A stretch of DNA of 64,000 bases from Bactericera cockerelli (GCA_024516035.1 CM044960.1:20786668-20850667); one strand, 5' to 3'; positions 33,308 through 47,527 are shown, numbered from the stretch's first letter. Translations and numbers: made by a program. The notes: generated by a model not told the origin, from the letters alone.

Positions 33308-33690
33308 TGATGCTGTATTAACTCCGTGGCGTAACGGTTGTGACTACTGCCCGTGGTCCAGAGATCCTGAGTTCGATTCCCGGTTGGAGCAGACTTTTCG
33401 CACAGAGGATTCTGTTCCCTCCGAACATGTGAGGCTAGCAATTCCGGACCTACCCAGGTTGGGTGAGGTTAATGTGGGTAGCTGGTACGATTCCCAGCGA
33501 ATGGAGGGTAAAACCCCCGTCCTGTCTACCTCAAGTTAGGACGTTAAAACCAAATAGAATCTCAATGGACATGAAAGGAGCCTAGACATTGGATCTGGGC
33601 GTCCATAGAATCCTCTCACCACCGTGATTTAGGTTATAATACCTATCTCACGGACACGGAATTATTATAACTCTTGTTCGTCCGCGCTGC
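33308..33690 (+). mobile_element. tRNA-derived long SINE (family 4), most complete copy
   Basis: The tRNA-like head ctccgtggcgtaacggttgt...gagttcgattcccggttgg is followed by a body with acccaggttgggtgaggtta, gaatggagggtaaaacccc and caccaccgtgatttaggtta. Body pieces recur in reverse at 9130, 27303, 42132 and 60236. The 120-residue minus-strand frame here is the SINE read backwards. Confidence 0.75.
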
Positions 33691-34584
33691 ATCAGTATAC
33701 ATTACGTCTTTACGTGTAACAACACTCGCATACGCCAAAGTCAAATTACTGTCAAAGCTGTTTTATAGATTTTGGGGAGAAGAAATTTTATCTCATCTAC
33801 AGACTGGAAGAAACAACCACTACTGATTTCATTCGTAACGTGAATGAATAGCAAGATAATTCCCTTTTCCTGTCCTGTAGAGAAGTCTTGTTAGACGTCT
33901 GATACTGGAATACTCTGAATTTGACTTCAGGAAATGTAACTAGCTATAAATTCATTCAAAAGTTTTATTTTATAGTCTAGGATTCCATCCAGCCCTGAGA
34001 CTCACAGAACAGGATTGTTTGCTCCGAGTTTTCAAATTACAGCACATTAGTTAGAGAGGGAGAAGAAGACACCTGATGTCAATATTGACTCGATTGTTCC
34101 TGTTCCCGCATGTTGTTGCGGTTTGTATCAATTTGTCAGCAAGAAAACCGAAACTGAAAATGAAGAAGCGCTTCAGATGAGGTTTTCGTCAAACTGAGAT
34201 GTCAAAAGCAGTAGATGGTGCTGGGGTGAGATTTCAATTGTTTCTACCGTTTTCACTTTCAACGACTCATCAATATACGGTTCAGACACCTATTGAGTGT
34301 GAGGTATTAATTTAGGAAACATTTTTCAAATAATAATTGTATAGTGGGGGTAGAATGAAGAAGAGACCAATAAGAGAAAAGAAAAAATGCCGGAAAGGAT
34401 ACTTCAGGCTGTCCTCTTGATTGAATTTATCTTCTGTGACTGTAAAAATCAAATTCATCATATCGGTTGTTTTGTGAACTACACCCTTAAAATAAGGGAG
34501 AATGGTCGCGTGAAGATAAAGGCAATGCACTTATAAAAGATTAGAAAATAAATTAAGAAACACGTTCACATTATTACTTCCGAG

Positions 34585-35315
34585 AAATTTCTAATATTAG
34601 AAATCGGAAGTATTGTGTTCGTTTTTGTAAAAAAAAATATTTTTTTGCTCCGATTTCAATTTTTTTCATATTTCTGGACGTTTCATAACCTACTGAGTAA
34701 ATTTGGTTTTGTGTCCGTCTGTCGGTCTGTCGCTCTGTCGGTCTGTCGCTCTGTCGGTCTGTCGCTCTGTCGGTCTGTTAAAACGATTCCTTGTAACGCG
34801 CAAATCTCAGAAACTACTCAACCGATTTTGATGAAATTTTGTACACATCTAGGAGACATTCTGTAGATGGTCCCATTTTAAATTCATCGAATTCGTACTA
34901 GCGGTTCTTGGTGAAAGAGACCATGCGCCTGACCACTAACTTTTTACTTAATCGCTTATATCTCATGAACGATACACCCGATTTCGATGAAATTTTGTAA
35001 GAATATGCCTATTATTGTTTTACATAGGTTATTCATATTTATTTTCAAAATAATTATAATTTAACTCTGATATTTAAGAAATTCCGAAATTTTGGACAAA
35101 AAAGTAAAAAAATAAGGACCACGACTTGCCGATACAGAATTTTTTGTAGAATCTAGAATGTAGAAAAAACGATATTCTACCATATAAAACAAATTTGAAG
35201 AAAATCGGTGGAGCCGTTTTTGAGATACAAGTAATTTTCTATAAAATCTCAAAATTGGCACGTGTTTACAATGTGAAGCAATCACGAGGAAGTTTTGTGT
35301 CCATAATTGGCAATG
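34585..35315 (+). mobile_element. Unclassified interspersed repeat (family 5), about 730 bp
   Basis: The left end has a palindrome (tttctaatattagaaa) and then tcggaagta. The right end reads cacgaggaagttttgtgtcc-ataattggca. A partial reverse copy is at 54083-54402 and end fragments occur near 53460 and 60445. It holds a (gtctgtcggtctgtcgct)n tract at 34710-34778 and the phrase accgattttgatgaaatttt twice in variant form, typical of non-coding Helitron-like elements in insects. Class not proven. Confidence 0.6.
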
Positions 35316-36189
35316 TTTTTTATTATTATTTTTTTTTTTAAATTTTAATGGCTTAAGGAGTCTTGCGACTTCTACTTACCAGTTCACATTAATGTACATT
35401 GTACATATACATAAAGCGACCAGATTTGATTTTTCAAGCAATTGGAAAACAGATTTTCATCTGACAGCTTTTCTATGATTATTATTTGACGACAGCACCG
35501 GACAATCGTTAGAAGTAGACAAGGCCAAAAAATAATAATAGGAATCTGATTGAAAGTCATTAGTCCAAATTGCAGGAGAGGCGACACGAGGAGAAATCAG
35601 GCAACACCGGTTGGTAGCATGGTCACGTCCCAAGCTGATTGGAGGAGAGGGAGAGACACAAAGGCCATTACTAAACAAGGGGAGCGAACATGATTGATGT
35701 CAACAGAATGGGGAAGGGAAAACGTCCAATCATAAATGCAATTAATTTAAATCAGTCAATTAAAACCAGATTAAAGTCTTTAGACGACAAAATTACTTCC
35801 CATGACAGGGAGGAGAGGGAACGGGGGAGGAATTATTTTAATTGAGAGAGGAAGGGGAGAAATAAGAGAGGGGGAGCTCATTGGATTTCAAGAATTTCGC
35901 GACCACAATCTTCAGAAGTGATCACAGTAACACACGCATGACAGGATGAAGTGATTGGACCTGTGGCAGAATAAAGCTACCTTTGAAGTTATTATTAGAA
36001 AGTAACTAAAATAAAATATCAGAGCTCAACATAGTTGCATTTCAAATGAATTAGTACTATAAACGTACATGATATGCATTTATTCCATAAAAACATATAT
36101 GAAACATAAACTTAGGTAATTTAGTTTTAAAGTTCAATATGAGATGTCAACTTTTGAAAGGTAGATCGTAAAATTATTTATCCCACTGC

Positions 36190-36226
36190 CTCTCCCTCCC
36201 TCTCAAGAGACAAGAGGGAGGGAGAG
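36190..36226. repeat. Polypurine/polypyrimidine inverted repeat
   Basis: The stretch ctctccctccctct pairs with agagggagggagag across a 9-base spacer, a 14-bp perfect stem. Confidence 0.7.
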
Positions 36227-36984
36227 AGAGAGGAGAGAAAAAAACAACGCAAAAATGTAACGCAAAATGAAAGAAACGTGAGAGAAAAAGGAAAAGTCAC
36301 TTTTTGACACTTAATTGACAAGATTCAGGTTGATAAGAAAAACTGTACAAAGTGTAATTTTTCATTTCTTGGAGGAGAAATCTGAGCATTATCACGAGGA
36401 GGGGGTGGGGGGAGAGGAGAAGGGTGTACACAAAGTTGTTATGTCATGTATTCCTGTCAAATTCTTAATCAAGCCACTTTGAGCCTTCTGAGTTGAAGGG
36501 AACGTAAGGAAGAAAGCAATGGACCCAGGTGATATATAAGACAATTAATCTAGGACCTAGACACAGCTTCTACCCCTATTATAAAATGCTACAGTACTAC
36601 AGGCTACAGTGCACTGTTCAAATTAAGGGTTTCATTCACCATTAATTGAACATCTACTTGTGACAGTTGTAACACTGCCACATGACCTATCAAACTCCAG
36701 GATTTAGGTACCTCCTCTATTCTCTATAGAGTCTATAGTACCGCTTTTTCTAAAAATATCGCTGGTTTTTTTTTCGATTTTTCACCAGATTTAAAATATT
36801 TTCGTATTAAAAAAAAATATTGGGCATATTTCAACGTCTTGACTTTGTAACTTGAGAATTTATCAGATAAACTAGTTTATATATATTTTCCCAGAAAAAT
36901 TTGCTACATTCTCAAACAATATTGAGTTCTTAGCTCGCATATTTCTTGCACAAAACAGAACTCAATTTCAGTCTATTCAAGCGT

Positions 36985-37080
36985 CCTCACCCCTAAGAAA
37001 CCTCTTGTCCCTCAAACCTCACCCCTAACAAACCTCTTGTCCCTCAAACCTCACCCCTCACAAACCTCTTGTCCCTCAGC
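36985..37080. repeat. 32-bp tandem repeat, 3 copies
   Basis: The unit cctcacccctaacaaacctc-ttgtccctcaaa is repeated three times with small variants. Confidence 0.9.
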
Positions 37081-37289
37081 ACGAAAATTGAATTCTTTAG
37101 AATTTTGAATAGGGAAAAGAAAAAGTTCTTCTCCATTTGAGTTATTATGATTAAGATACATTTAGGTAAAGCATTTTCTTCTTCTTCTTCTTCCGCTTCT
37201 CATATCTGAAACTTAATTATGAAACCGTAGCAGTGAGTCGATGTTGCTCAACTTCGTTTGGGAATATTCCGAGTTTATGTGCTGACGTC

Positions 37290-37545
37290 ATGAGTATTTC
37301 ATTCGGGTTTCTATTGAAATCAACTTGGCAAGGCGTTGGTGGAGCAACAAGAGGAGACGAGAATGAGTATTTCATTCGGGTTTCTATTGAAATCAACTCG
37401 GCAAGGAGACAAGAAAGTAGAGGGGTAATCAACTTGGCAAGGAGTTGGTGGAGCAACAAGAGGAGACGAGAATGAGTATTTCATTCGGGTTTCTATTGAT
37501 ATCAGCTTGGCAAGGAGACAAGAAAGTAGAGGGGTACACAGATAG
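37290..37545. repeat. Complex tandem duplication, 2.5-3 copies
   Basis: Blocks gagtatttcattcgggtttc-tattgaaatcaa and ggcaaggagttggtggagc-aacaagaggagacgagaat recur two to three times with internal rearrangement (an alternative block is ggagacaagaaagtagaggg). The overlapping 78-80 residue frames on both strands arise from it. Confidence 0.85.
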
Positions 37546-40500
37546 TAAGGAAACACCTAATGCAAACCAAACTTGATTTAAATAGAAAAACTATATGAAA
37601 CAATTCATATAGTTTTCGAGAAATCAATGTGAAAATTAACATTTTAACATAGGTAGAACTGCTGCAAATGATCCTGAGAGAACCTATTTGAGATCTCCAA
37701 CATTTTGTATGGGTAATCTTTCAACACCAGAATGGTATAATCTTTTTTCCATGTGATGGCTTAAAATGTTTTCCATAAAAAATAGGTCCGAGTTGACAGG
37801 TGTGTAAATGGTGTCACAAAAAGTGACGTATTTAAATAATAAAACATTAAGTTTGTGTCAGACGGATTGAGTGAGCGGGAGAGAGAGGAGATTTATGAAT
37901 GTTTCATACAACAACAGAGAACACTAACCTGGAAGAAGAGAGAGAGGGGGGAGGTAAAAGAGACTAAAAAAGCTCACCTCACCTCCAGAGACCCATTTGT
38001 TATTAGGGAAAGAGGGGGGTGGGGGAGGTAGTTCAACACAAATTTGCATACAACGAGGAGAGGTATTTTATTTTTAATTTGAGGAACAAGAAGGAGGTGA
38101 TAATTGTGCAAAATATTGTTCCCGCCATCTTGCTACGAGCAATGGAAATTATAATTCTCCTCCGACGAGCATTTAACTCTCTTTTTTACCATCACTTGTA
38201 AAATGTTGGACTATAATAATGAAATTCTCTCTTGCCTTAGTCTCTCTTGTATTTATTCTCTTTTCATTAGTCTCTCTGCACCAGACAATTAGGCTCCCCC
38301 GCCCTTCCCCTCCTCCTGCTCTGCTGTGATTTAACCCTTTAATATACACTTTTAAATGGGCCACCAGAAAGAGATTCAATTATTTGATGTATATAAGTAT
38401 AAGTAGTGCTTTTATAAGACTGTCAGCGCAAAATAGGTAGTCCCATTAAATTAAATTGATTGCAACGTTAATATTATACGAGTACAATAAAAATTAGATT
38501 TTTAGATTCATTGAAAATATTGAGAGAAAAAATGAATCAAACTCATGAGATTTCCACTAAAAGTTTGCATCAGACATCTCCAATGTTGTACCCTTGTGAG
38601 CAACATCGCAGTGAGCTTTACTTTTTGTTTTTTTTTTTTTTTTTCATAACTTTTCTCAAGTTTGGCGCATTGCAACTTTCAAGGGACGTACTTCATGTTT
38701 GCATAATATCTGTCATAAATATTTTGGTTCATTTTACAAATTTCAAAGTTCATAGTCTCAAGTGTTCATTTTTTTCTTCTTCTTTTTTCTCATTAAAAAG
38801 TCGGGTTTAAACTTATTATACACGTATATAAAATAAATTTTGTTTTACAGAGTTCAAAGGATTTGTGCGTATCAAAAGTTTACTCGGGAAGCCTTTTTTT
38901 AAAGATCAAAAGATGTTTAAAATAAAAAGGCTGCTAATTCTGATGCTCGAATACAAATGTGGAAGGCTCACTTCGACTAGCAAGATGCTTCCTGGAATCT
39001 TAATACATTTCATCAAATAAATAAAAGATCTGAGAGAGCGAAAAGAGCTAGGGAGAGAAAGGAGGATGAGAAATATACGGATCTTATTTAGGTGTGACAA
39101 ATAATATAGAGTGAAGATTGAGAGGATAAGAAAGAAGGAAGAGGTAAAGGGAGAGTGAGACAGACTGTGTTGTGATGTTTTAATTGAGATGATCCATCAT
39201 CGGGAGGGGCGGGGCTCAGGTAAGTGATGGGGTACAGGGACAGGGGCGTTATGAAAGTAGCTGACGGGGAAATGCTTGACAAGGAGAAGGAATTTTATCA
39301 TCAATCTTACATTGGGACATGGACCCCGTATAGCTGTATCGTATACTCGTATACATAGTTATGCATTAGGTATGTATAATAAATTACCACTTATGCTTCT
39401 CAGTATTAAATATGATAAAAATATTGGTAAGTTAATATGATTATAAGAAAAGAATAATATAGGTAGCTCGGATACTTTATCTCTAATGAGTGAATTTTAT
39501 ATTTAATAAAAACTATTATCGTGTGGCACGTGTAGCTATTATTGTTTGTACATTAGCTAACTTTAAGCACTGATCACAAATAAATTGATGAGAATCCACC
39601 CCCCAAAAGATTGATATCGCTACTTTTGTGTGTGTGTTCTTCAAGGCTTGGTGAGGCTGCAATAAGACCATGTCTTAGTTCCGTTAGAAAGAACATGTAA
39701 ACAGCTAAACTTTTAATATATGTAAGATAGAAAAATATTAGGATCACACACTTGAACCAGTCACGGGACAGACATGTTGGCATGACGTTGTGCTGGACTG
39801 TGGCGGATTTAGGAACCACTTGCTCATCAAGACGTGTTGGTGTCGGCAAGATAAAACAAATCTGAGCTGAGAAATAAAAGTGCAAATCTCCCCACACAGC
39901 ACGTTATACCACTAGCAGAAGCTTTTGCTATTTAGATGCAAATTGATAAAAGCCAATTTAACAGCACATACTTGCCTCCCACCGTCCTGTCCCCGTCATA
40001 ACACCCATTGTAGTCAAGAAATTGCTATGGAGGGAGGAGGGAGATAGAGGAATAAAAATGTGATAGAAGATTTCGAGAAACAGGACAAGAGGGAGGACGA
40101 GAAAAATACATTTTTCCACGGATTTTCTTATATTCTTTCTTCTCCCTCTTCGACTTACATCTGGGAAAGGCGCGAAAAAGAGTGGAATAAAAATGATTTA
40201 TAAAAAGTAAACATAAGTTTTGTTACTTCCCCATTCCTTTTGTTATTTTTCAAATTTGAAGTGGTCAGGTTTGAGAAGAGATTGCGTATTCTTTGTAGAG
40301 TCGTATTGTTGGGATATTTAGTCAAGTTTGAAAGATAATTAAAAACAACTACCGTATGATGTTTATGCTAGCACTGGTGGAATACTGACTCTTTTTCTAA
40401 TAATGACTCGCCCACAATTAAATTCCAATCAACTCCAATAATGTTATTACATTGAAGCATTATTCTTTACCTTTATGAGCTACCAGGGAAAAGTAAAGGG

Positions 40501-40654
40501 ATTCAATTGGGTTTTCGATCTACAAAAAAAGCGCTCAATGTTGCTTTGACATTGTGCTTCATTCAAGAAGCAAGTTTTACGCTCTACTCATAGGAATTTA
40601 CAAATCAGCTAACCATACAAAACTCACTCAGTTCGGTTTCGCCGGGAATAGGCA

Positions 40655-40705
40655 CTATCCACCACCCACCAAGTTTAAACCTCGCTGGACGTTGCTTTAT
40701 TATAG
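40655..40705 (-). mobile_element. Family-4 repeat fragment
   Basis: A short match (cctcgctggacgttgctt) to the repeats at 9130 and 27303; flanking similarity is weak. Confidence 0.45.
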
Positions 40706-42131
40706 TCAGTCAACTTTAAAGTTTCTCAACAACCCAAAATCCTCTCCTGTTTCCAATATTAAGTTTTCTGAAGGATTCGAAGGAGAGGCGAGAGGACTTG
40801 ATAAGGAAAGTCAGCAGTCCGTTCTATGTGCAGGTGTTGCAACAGCCGTCGTCATATTATTCTTTCAGTAATACACGGGCGTCTTGCCTGTATATCTGTC
40901 CATCCTGTCGTTACATAATACAAGACTTGTTTTTTTTCTCTTGGAATTTTTACAATTTTTCTTTTACTTTTCATATGGATATGTTATTGAATTGCCTCAA
41001 TATAATCTAAACACAATAATATGAGTGAGACAAGGTGTATCATAAGAAAGGGTTAAGTGGAAGAGATTGTCAAAGGAAAGAACACACCACCACACACACA
41101 CACCACCACATTTAGTTAGGACATGTGTATAATTTTTACAAATTATTTTCGGTTTTTCTCTTCATATTTTTTCCAATTTTATGTATTAAATTGTAATTAT
41201 CAGAGTGTATTATGTTCTTATTAAAAAAATGTTTAATAATAATAACCTGTAATTTTAATTCGATATTAGTGAGTTTATATCTCGACCAACGTATGATTCA
41301 CCCTCATTAATGTAAGTACTTTTCAACTCACAAACAAGTGCTGAATTAAGAGTAAAAGATAAAAATTCTACTCAGCAGGTAGAGGATATATCATATCATC
41401 GTCACTGGACAAGACTCTAGGAATGGGCAGTAAATACATTACATAGCCCCGGGTGTTTGGCTCTCTTCGGCGACAAACATTTAATAAGGCTGACTTGATT
41501 TCTCAGTATGTACCTAGGAAGGCGTAAAGGAAAAGAGGAGAATCTACGCAACTGATAGAACGTGCTTGCCAGGGGTAAGGAATGTTAAGGGGTAAGGGGG
41601 GACATGATGACAAGCCGTTGTCTTCAATTTTATTAATCCAAATATGAAGTGGTGGCTGTGTTAGTTATTGCTTCGGAGATTCTGTTCTTAACTCTTTGAG
41701 GGGCAGAGATTTTCATTTATTTTATTACTTATATAGCTGTAGCAACCACCTTTTTCCCACCCCTAGATAAGTAGACGGTTTTTTTCTTGAATAGGTACTT
41801 GAGTTTCCTTTTCAGGAAGTATATATCTCAGTACTGAAAATATTTTTCAATACTTAAAATTGTCATATTTACTGTCTATGTTGAAAAAAAATGGTCCCGC
41901 AATGGTGTACAAAATTGTCAAAATGTTCGCCCACCTAACAAACTCAAAAAGGTGGTTAGTGCAACGAACCACCGTCCTTCAAAGAAAATGGATTGGAAAA
42001 TATGTAGATGTTTTTAGCTTGTTCATAGGACAACTAACGCGGGCTATCCCACCCCTCGAGGGAGGTCAAATGGGACCAGCCTACCACACTAGCCGATGTC
42101 AAGGGGCTTACAGAGGCTCTTTTCTTTCTTT

Positions 42132-42300
42132 TTATTATGCTTAACGTCTCTTTAACATCTAGCTGATTCGAGACGGTTTTACCCACAAAAATCAACTACC
42201 CACATTAACTTCATAAAGTCGGAATTGAGCCGAAAACCCAACATCACGAGGATTCGAATTTGTGTGGTCACCCACTAGGTCTTCACCTCGCTGGACGTTA
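42132..42300 (-). mobile_element. Family-4 SINE-body repeat, 32 bp from a donor site
   Basis: The sequences gacggttttacccac, acccacattaac and tcttcacctcgctggacgtt match family 4. Its head-proximal edge ends only about 32 bp downstream of the exon at 42332-42436 in transcript sense. Confidence 0.6.
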
Positions 42301-42331
42301 CAGTGACTCTAGAGCAAGGTGCAGAACTCAC

Positions 42332-42436
42332 CTGGAGATGAGGAGGGCAGTGGTCCAGGAGTTCCAGCATGTGGCGGATGTTCTGCGCATCCTGGATGAT
42401 GAAGTTGAGTTCCATGTCGAATTCTCCTCCCACCAG
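42332..42436 (-). CDS. Nbea: Neurobeachin (rugose/Nbea) exon, most upstream one found
   Basis: The exon has 105 bp, exactly 35 codons in phase 0. The acceptor AG is at 42437-42438 (attctcctgttccag) and the donor GT at 42330-42331 (caggtgagttct). The translation starts [20 protein letters not shown] and ends [38 protein letters not shown] is diagnostic of the N-terminal armadillo-like region of neurobeachin/LRBA, normally some 60-100 residues from the protein start. It is followed directly by AEIWS of exon 19041-19167. The exon(s) with the start codon were not found upstream within the window. Confidence 0.97.
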
Positions 42437-45400
42437 CTGGAACAGGAGAATATACATGGGTTGAATTTTCTCATTCAGTAAATCCATGATTTAATTTATT
42501 TATTTACACTTTATTTTTTATACAATACATACAAAAAAAAAATATTAACAAAGATAAAAAAATAATAATAAATAACAATAGGTATTTACAAAATAAGATA
42601 TAGAAAAAAGTATATAAATTTATATATACAATGTATTGTAATCCGGGGCGAAGTTAATGCCTTAGGCATTCTCTGCCACTTGATTTAATGCGTCAATTGT
42701 ACTTCATTATGGTTATAACATTGTTGTGTGTCTATTAGAGAATTTAAAAAATAAAAACTAGTGGTTCTGTGAACTGTAAACCTCACACAGATTCAACTAA
42801 TCAAGCATGAGGACATCGAACCCTTTCATTCAATACCCCACTTGGAAATATAAACCGGACTTTTTTTGGCCCTCTTTCGAAATTGCACCACAGTGCGGCC
42901 CCCTTAGCTTTCACGACCACAAATTTCACCATTTAAACCAAATGTTATTTCTAAATAGGCCCAAAAACAATAGGTAAAATTCTAGGACCCCAATGAACCA
43001 ATGAATTTCAACAATTTTGAAGAATCCGGTCGAGAGTTAACAGACGTAGACAGTATGCAAATCGTCCAGTATGCAAGTTAAAACAGGTACTCACTTAGTG
43101 AGGTCGCTTGGCTCCCTCACTGTGTTCGGTTAATTAAAGAATGTATCTCTTTTTTTAAAAAAAAAAAAAATAAAAAAAAAACAACATACAAGGAACGAAC
43201 ATACTCGTATAACACATTTTGTGTTGACACAAATATTTCTTTAATTTTTTTTTTAAATGCCAGGTAAAAAACTAAATTGAAAAATGTTCATGACAAACTT
43301 TTTCAATCAGCAAAATGTCATCGAATTCAATGTAACACGAAAAAAAAATGTGGGAGTATTAAAATGAAATCAAGACCACAATATTCCAACAAAGATATTT
43401 TCAAGGTATGTACTCGTATATGTATAAAAGAGAATCAATAATACTGAAATTGAACACAGAGGGCACGAACAAAGGGTAGGAATTTAGTAAAGACCCTAAT
43501 TGATCAAACAACAAAAATATTTCTTGATGCCACTGTATGAACCTCCCAGAAATTTGATTTATCGATTATATTTTTCGTAGAACTCGTCAATGTCAAAAAG
43601 CTGCTTTCGAATTGTGGCAATTAGGTATTTTGGATTACGTGGAATTTTGAAGAGTTAAAAAGCCAAAATTTACCCGAAAGTTGAACAGAGAAATTGACCA
43701 TCGTAACAGGTTTGTGTGTGTGAGAGTGTATGTGGTGGTTTGGAGAGGCAGGTGCAGCCCGCAAGTTAGAGTTCCTACCTATGTTTCGATCAATGCACTG
43801 AAATACTCAAAAATACGTAAACTAAAACTGACAGCTACCTCCTAGAAGTTCACATCTATTCACTATGACTTGTGCCCCGGAAAGCGTAACAGATACAAAT
43901 TTATCCCCCGAGATTCCATTCTAAAGGTAATAAAGACTCAGTTTATTTCTCTTCCTCCCTCCCGAGTCTCTCGCTTATATTTCTACACTTATCCAAATAA
44001 ACTTGTCCCAGATTTTCTGTCTCACCGGCAAAATAAATCTGGCTGTCTGTATGTTTGTTTCACTCACTCTATTTTCTCCAAACTGAATTTGCTATCATCA
44101 AGCAGTGTAAACAAAACCGAAGTGAGCAAATGGGAGTGAAAGGAGAGAGGGACTTATCCCTCTCACGATGTTGACTCAGAGCACAGGAATTATCACAGGA
44201 AACTGCAATCTTCCCTCCCCCAATCCACTGCTCATTTCCTTACCAATTAAGATAAGCATCATACGGAATTCTCGTGAGACCGGGAGGAGGTGTATGAAAT
44301 GGAGAACGCTTATTTGGTTTTGCCCTACTCTAGTTTTCATGGTGTGCAGAGAAGTGCACAGAGTCTGGAATAAAATAAAACGACTGCAGTGTAAAAAAAA
44401 TGAGAGGGATACTCGATTATCCGAAAGTTATTGCGATACCTTGAAATTTATACTCTGAAGTAAAATATAGTGTATTATGGATTAACTGTCCCATTTGCTC
44501 TGACACAAGGACCGGAAGAGAATGCCGAATGCATTACCATTATCACCACCCTTCATCAGGCTTTGTTTATATTTATTTCATAACTTATTATTATGTTCAT
44601 TGTATATAAAATATTGTGAATAAAGCTTGATCCAATTGTTTATAAATAAAAATTTAATTAGGCTTCAAATTAAATACGTTAAGCTTACACCAATCCCAAC
44701 CTAAAGACATCATTACTCTAAAGCCCCTAAACTAAACAATAATTAATTTTATTACAGGTTCCCTTAACTATGGACATGAGTGTCATTCGTCTCTGTCCTT
44801 TACTTGGGGTAGTACTCTCAAGTTTCATCCTCCCCTCTTTAACCTAGAGCCAAATGTACACTCAGTAATATTCTGTCAGAAGTTTAGAGGGAAGAATCTT
44901 CTTCCAGTTAATGTGTTTCTGCTGACTGAGTCAATGTTGGGAGAGTTGAAAAAAGAAAGGGTTTCAGGAAGAAGAAGAGTGGAAATCTAAAAGATTAATG
45001 ACAAGTTCGTTATTTATAAAGTTTTTTTTTTAAACTTTAGCTAAGCTCAAGGGAGAGAGAAGAGAAATAATGCATTATTCTTGACTCAATTATGCCATCA
45101 ACATTATTAAATTAAAAATATATTAATTTTTTTCTATGAAAAGTAAGGTCCCGATTACTTTTAAGTAAAGTTGCAGTTTCTGGTCCTTGAATTGTTTGAC
45201 CCCCCAACATTAGATATCTAACTTATCTAACCACCATTTCTACTTTTTCCTAAGCGCTTGCTTTCTCTCTGAATATGATAGTTTTTCAATAAAACTATAT
45301 CTTATTATCCACCTACTACATAAATGTTTGAGTAGTCTACCAAGAAGAAATCTTTCGTTTCAAGTCGTTTGTCGAAACCATAACTACTATTGAAATATTT

Positions 45401-47527
45401 GTAACACCGCCGTGTCTAATAATCATTATGCAACGTGCAATGTAGAAATAATGAGTTCATGGTGGATGTGTCCGTTGTGCTTATTGTGTGTCTACACTAC
45501 AGATTCCCAGACGGGTCTGAATAATAAAATTGCTGTTTCAATAGTAAAGTTATTGAATCAAAAGTTATTACCCTATTTTTATAACTAACTAAGTAGGTTT
45601 TTACTAACTATTCAGCCCTTAACTTTCTTGTCTTTTACTAGAAAAATAGAAACCCACTGATACATTTTTTTTTTTTAAGAAACATTATTTTCCACTTAAT
45701 TCAATTTGATACTTAGGATTTCTAGTTATTTCAGAAAACACACAAGGATTTTTTTATTGGATAAGGTAATTTTATACAATAGCACCTCTTTATGGTTAAA
45801 GACTTTTTTTTTCTCTCTCCCTCTCTCTCTCTCTCCCAGCATTTCATAATGAACGCGGTAGTAGGTAGAGAAAATAATAAACATGGCGTAGCAAAGTAAC
45901 GCGACGTGAAAGAAAGGGAAAATGAAATTGGAATGAGCTTTATATGAGAGAAGAGAAAACTTTAGAATGGTCCTTTCACATCAAGAGAGATAACGGGATA
46001 AGAAAACAGCTGATGAATGATGACTACACTTGGAAAGTAATTTCAGCTGTCTCGGGAAGTTTTTGAGCATCTCTCAGAGAGACCAGAGTGAATAGTTGAA
46101 GCTAGTCAAGTTCAGATTTATACTAACTTTAGTTCAGTGATATCTCTTGTAAGTTCTTTTATTTGTTTATCGGTCTGTAAAATTCATAAGAAACACCAGA
46201 ATTCACATCACAGTGGTATTGGAAAGGGTGGGGAGATTATTCCTGGGTGAATCTCAGCAAGTCATTCTACAGTTGTGTTTTCTGTACACTTTTTCCCTTG
46301 TTCGTTAAAAATTATTGTTAGCCCGGAATTCTACTAAATGCAACATTCTGTCTCGCAACGTTGAACAACATTTTGTCTCAAATTTTGAACGGGTAGTGTT
46401 GCAAACCGAGTGGGTTTCGAACTCATTTGATCCTTAAGGATAAGCGCAACATGAAAGGCTGCACAGCAATACGAGACAAAATGTTGCACTGGGTGGGATC
46501 CCGTCATTACAAGCACAATTTCTTTCACCTTGATAATCTCACGGGTAGTCGAAAGGGCAGAACTACCACGGGAGAGAGAAAAAGTGAAGAAACATTCATG
46601 TAATAGCTCATTTGTATTTCATTGAAAAGAAAGTGAGGAAGAACAAGGAGAAACCATAGAATGTGATGTGGTAACAGCCAAGTCAGAAAGCTTGGTGTTG
46701 CGCTTTACTCCTGGAACAAGAGGAATTCAATTTAATGGGACGTGGGGTTTCGCAACGTCCTTGAGCAAGAGTGGCAAGGTTACTCCATCCATTGAGTCTT
46801 GAGAGGTGTCAAGCTGTAAATCACCCAACAAGCCTCTATTGGGAAATACCATTTCTACACTAGAATCTTTCAATTTCTCGTTCCTTAGCACCGTCTTCAT
46901 TACATAAATATTATTTTACTTTGTAATGGACGGTAGGAATCTAACATTCTATTACAACTTTGTATAAACATTTAAGTAGTACTGGAATGTATCAACAGAT
47001 GATTCGAAAAATTTGTTTTTTTATGATGTTATTTCACTTCAAATTTGCTGGTATATAATTCTGAATCTCATCTCGTTACGTGTACGAAACATTTAATAGC
47101 TAAAGGACTCAGACTAAAGTGAGCTGGAGGAATTCAGGGTGTAGTAACTTGCTGAAATGAAAAAATTCAAACTCCATGGTACAACAATAGACATAGTAAC
47201 TCTCTTCTCCGTCTTTATTTTCTGTAAAATAAACAATAGACAGCTTCTTTCTTTTTTGAAAATTTTGGCCTGGGATTTAAAATTAGACAGAGAGCGTTAT
47301 CCTGCTTTCATTTTATGTTATCCAACAATGAAAGATAAATAAATACATATTTTCAAAAGTCGAAACAATTTCTACATAATTTTGAAAATTACTATGAACC
47401 AAACTTGTCAGGTCAACATCATACATAATAATTTTGTTATAACTCATTCATTGATGTTTTATTCAATTAACAAGAAAAATAGAGCTGTTTATTTTCGTCA
47501 CAACCAATTTCAATAATTCTGTAGGAG

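Larger units (their letters stand above)
19168..42331 (-). other. Neurobeachin intron (23.2 kb)
   Basis: A long intron with scattered mobile elements: SINEs at 20081, 23964, 24871 and 33308, retroelement debris at 21897, MITEs at 27029 and 32275, a Helitron at 31336, a possible coding remnant at 32700 and a repeat at 34585, plus tandem repeats at 36985 and 37290. The stretches 19200-20080, 22200-23960, 25020-26140, 27520-31330, 35320-36980 and 37550-42130 are AT-rich with purine-rich patches. I see no exon, RNA gene or named repeat there. Confidence 0.75.

Noticed and set aside
33079..33441. 120-residue minus-strand frame
   Set aside because: It is a tRNA-derived SINE read in reverse (GNRTQDLW is the usual B-box translation).
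46330..46530. tRNA-like sequence with agttcgaaac and flanking gcaacattttgtctcg repeats
   Set aside because: The anticodon arm and acceptor stem cannot be folded convincingly and no second copy was seen; too weak to list as a SINE.
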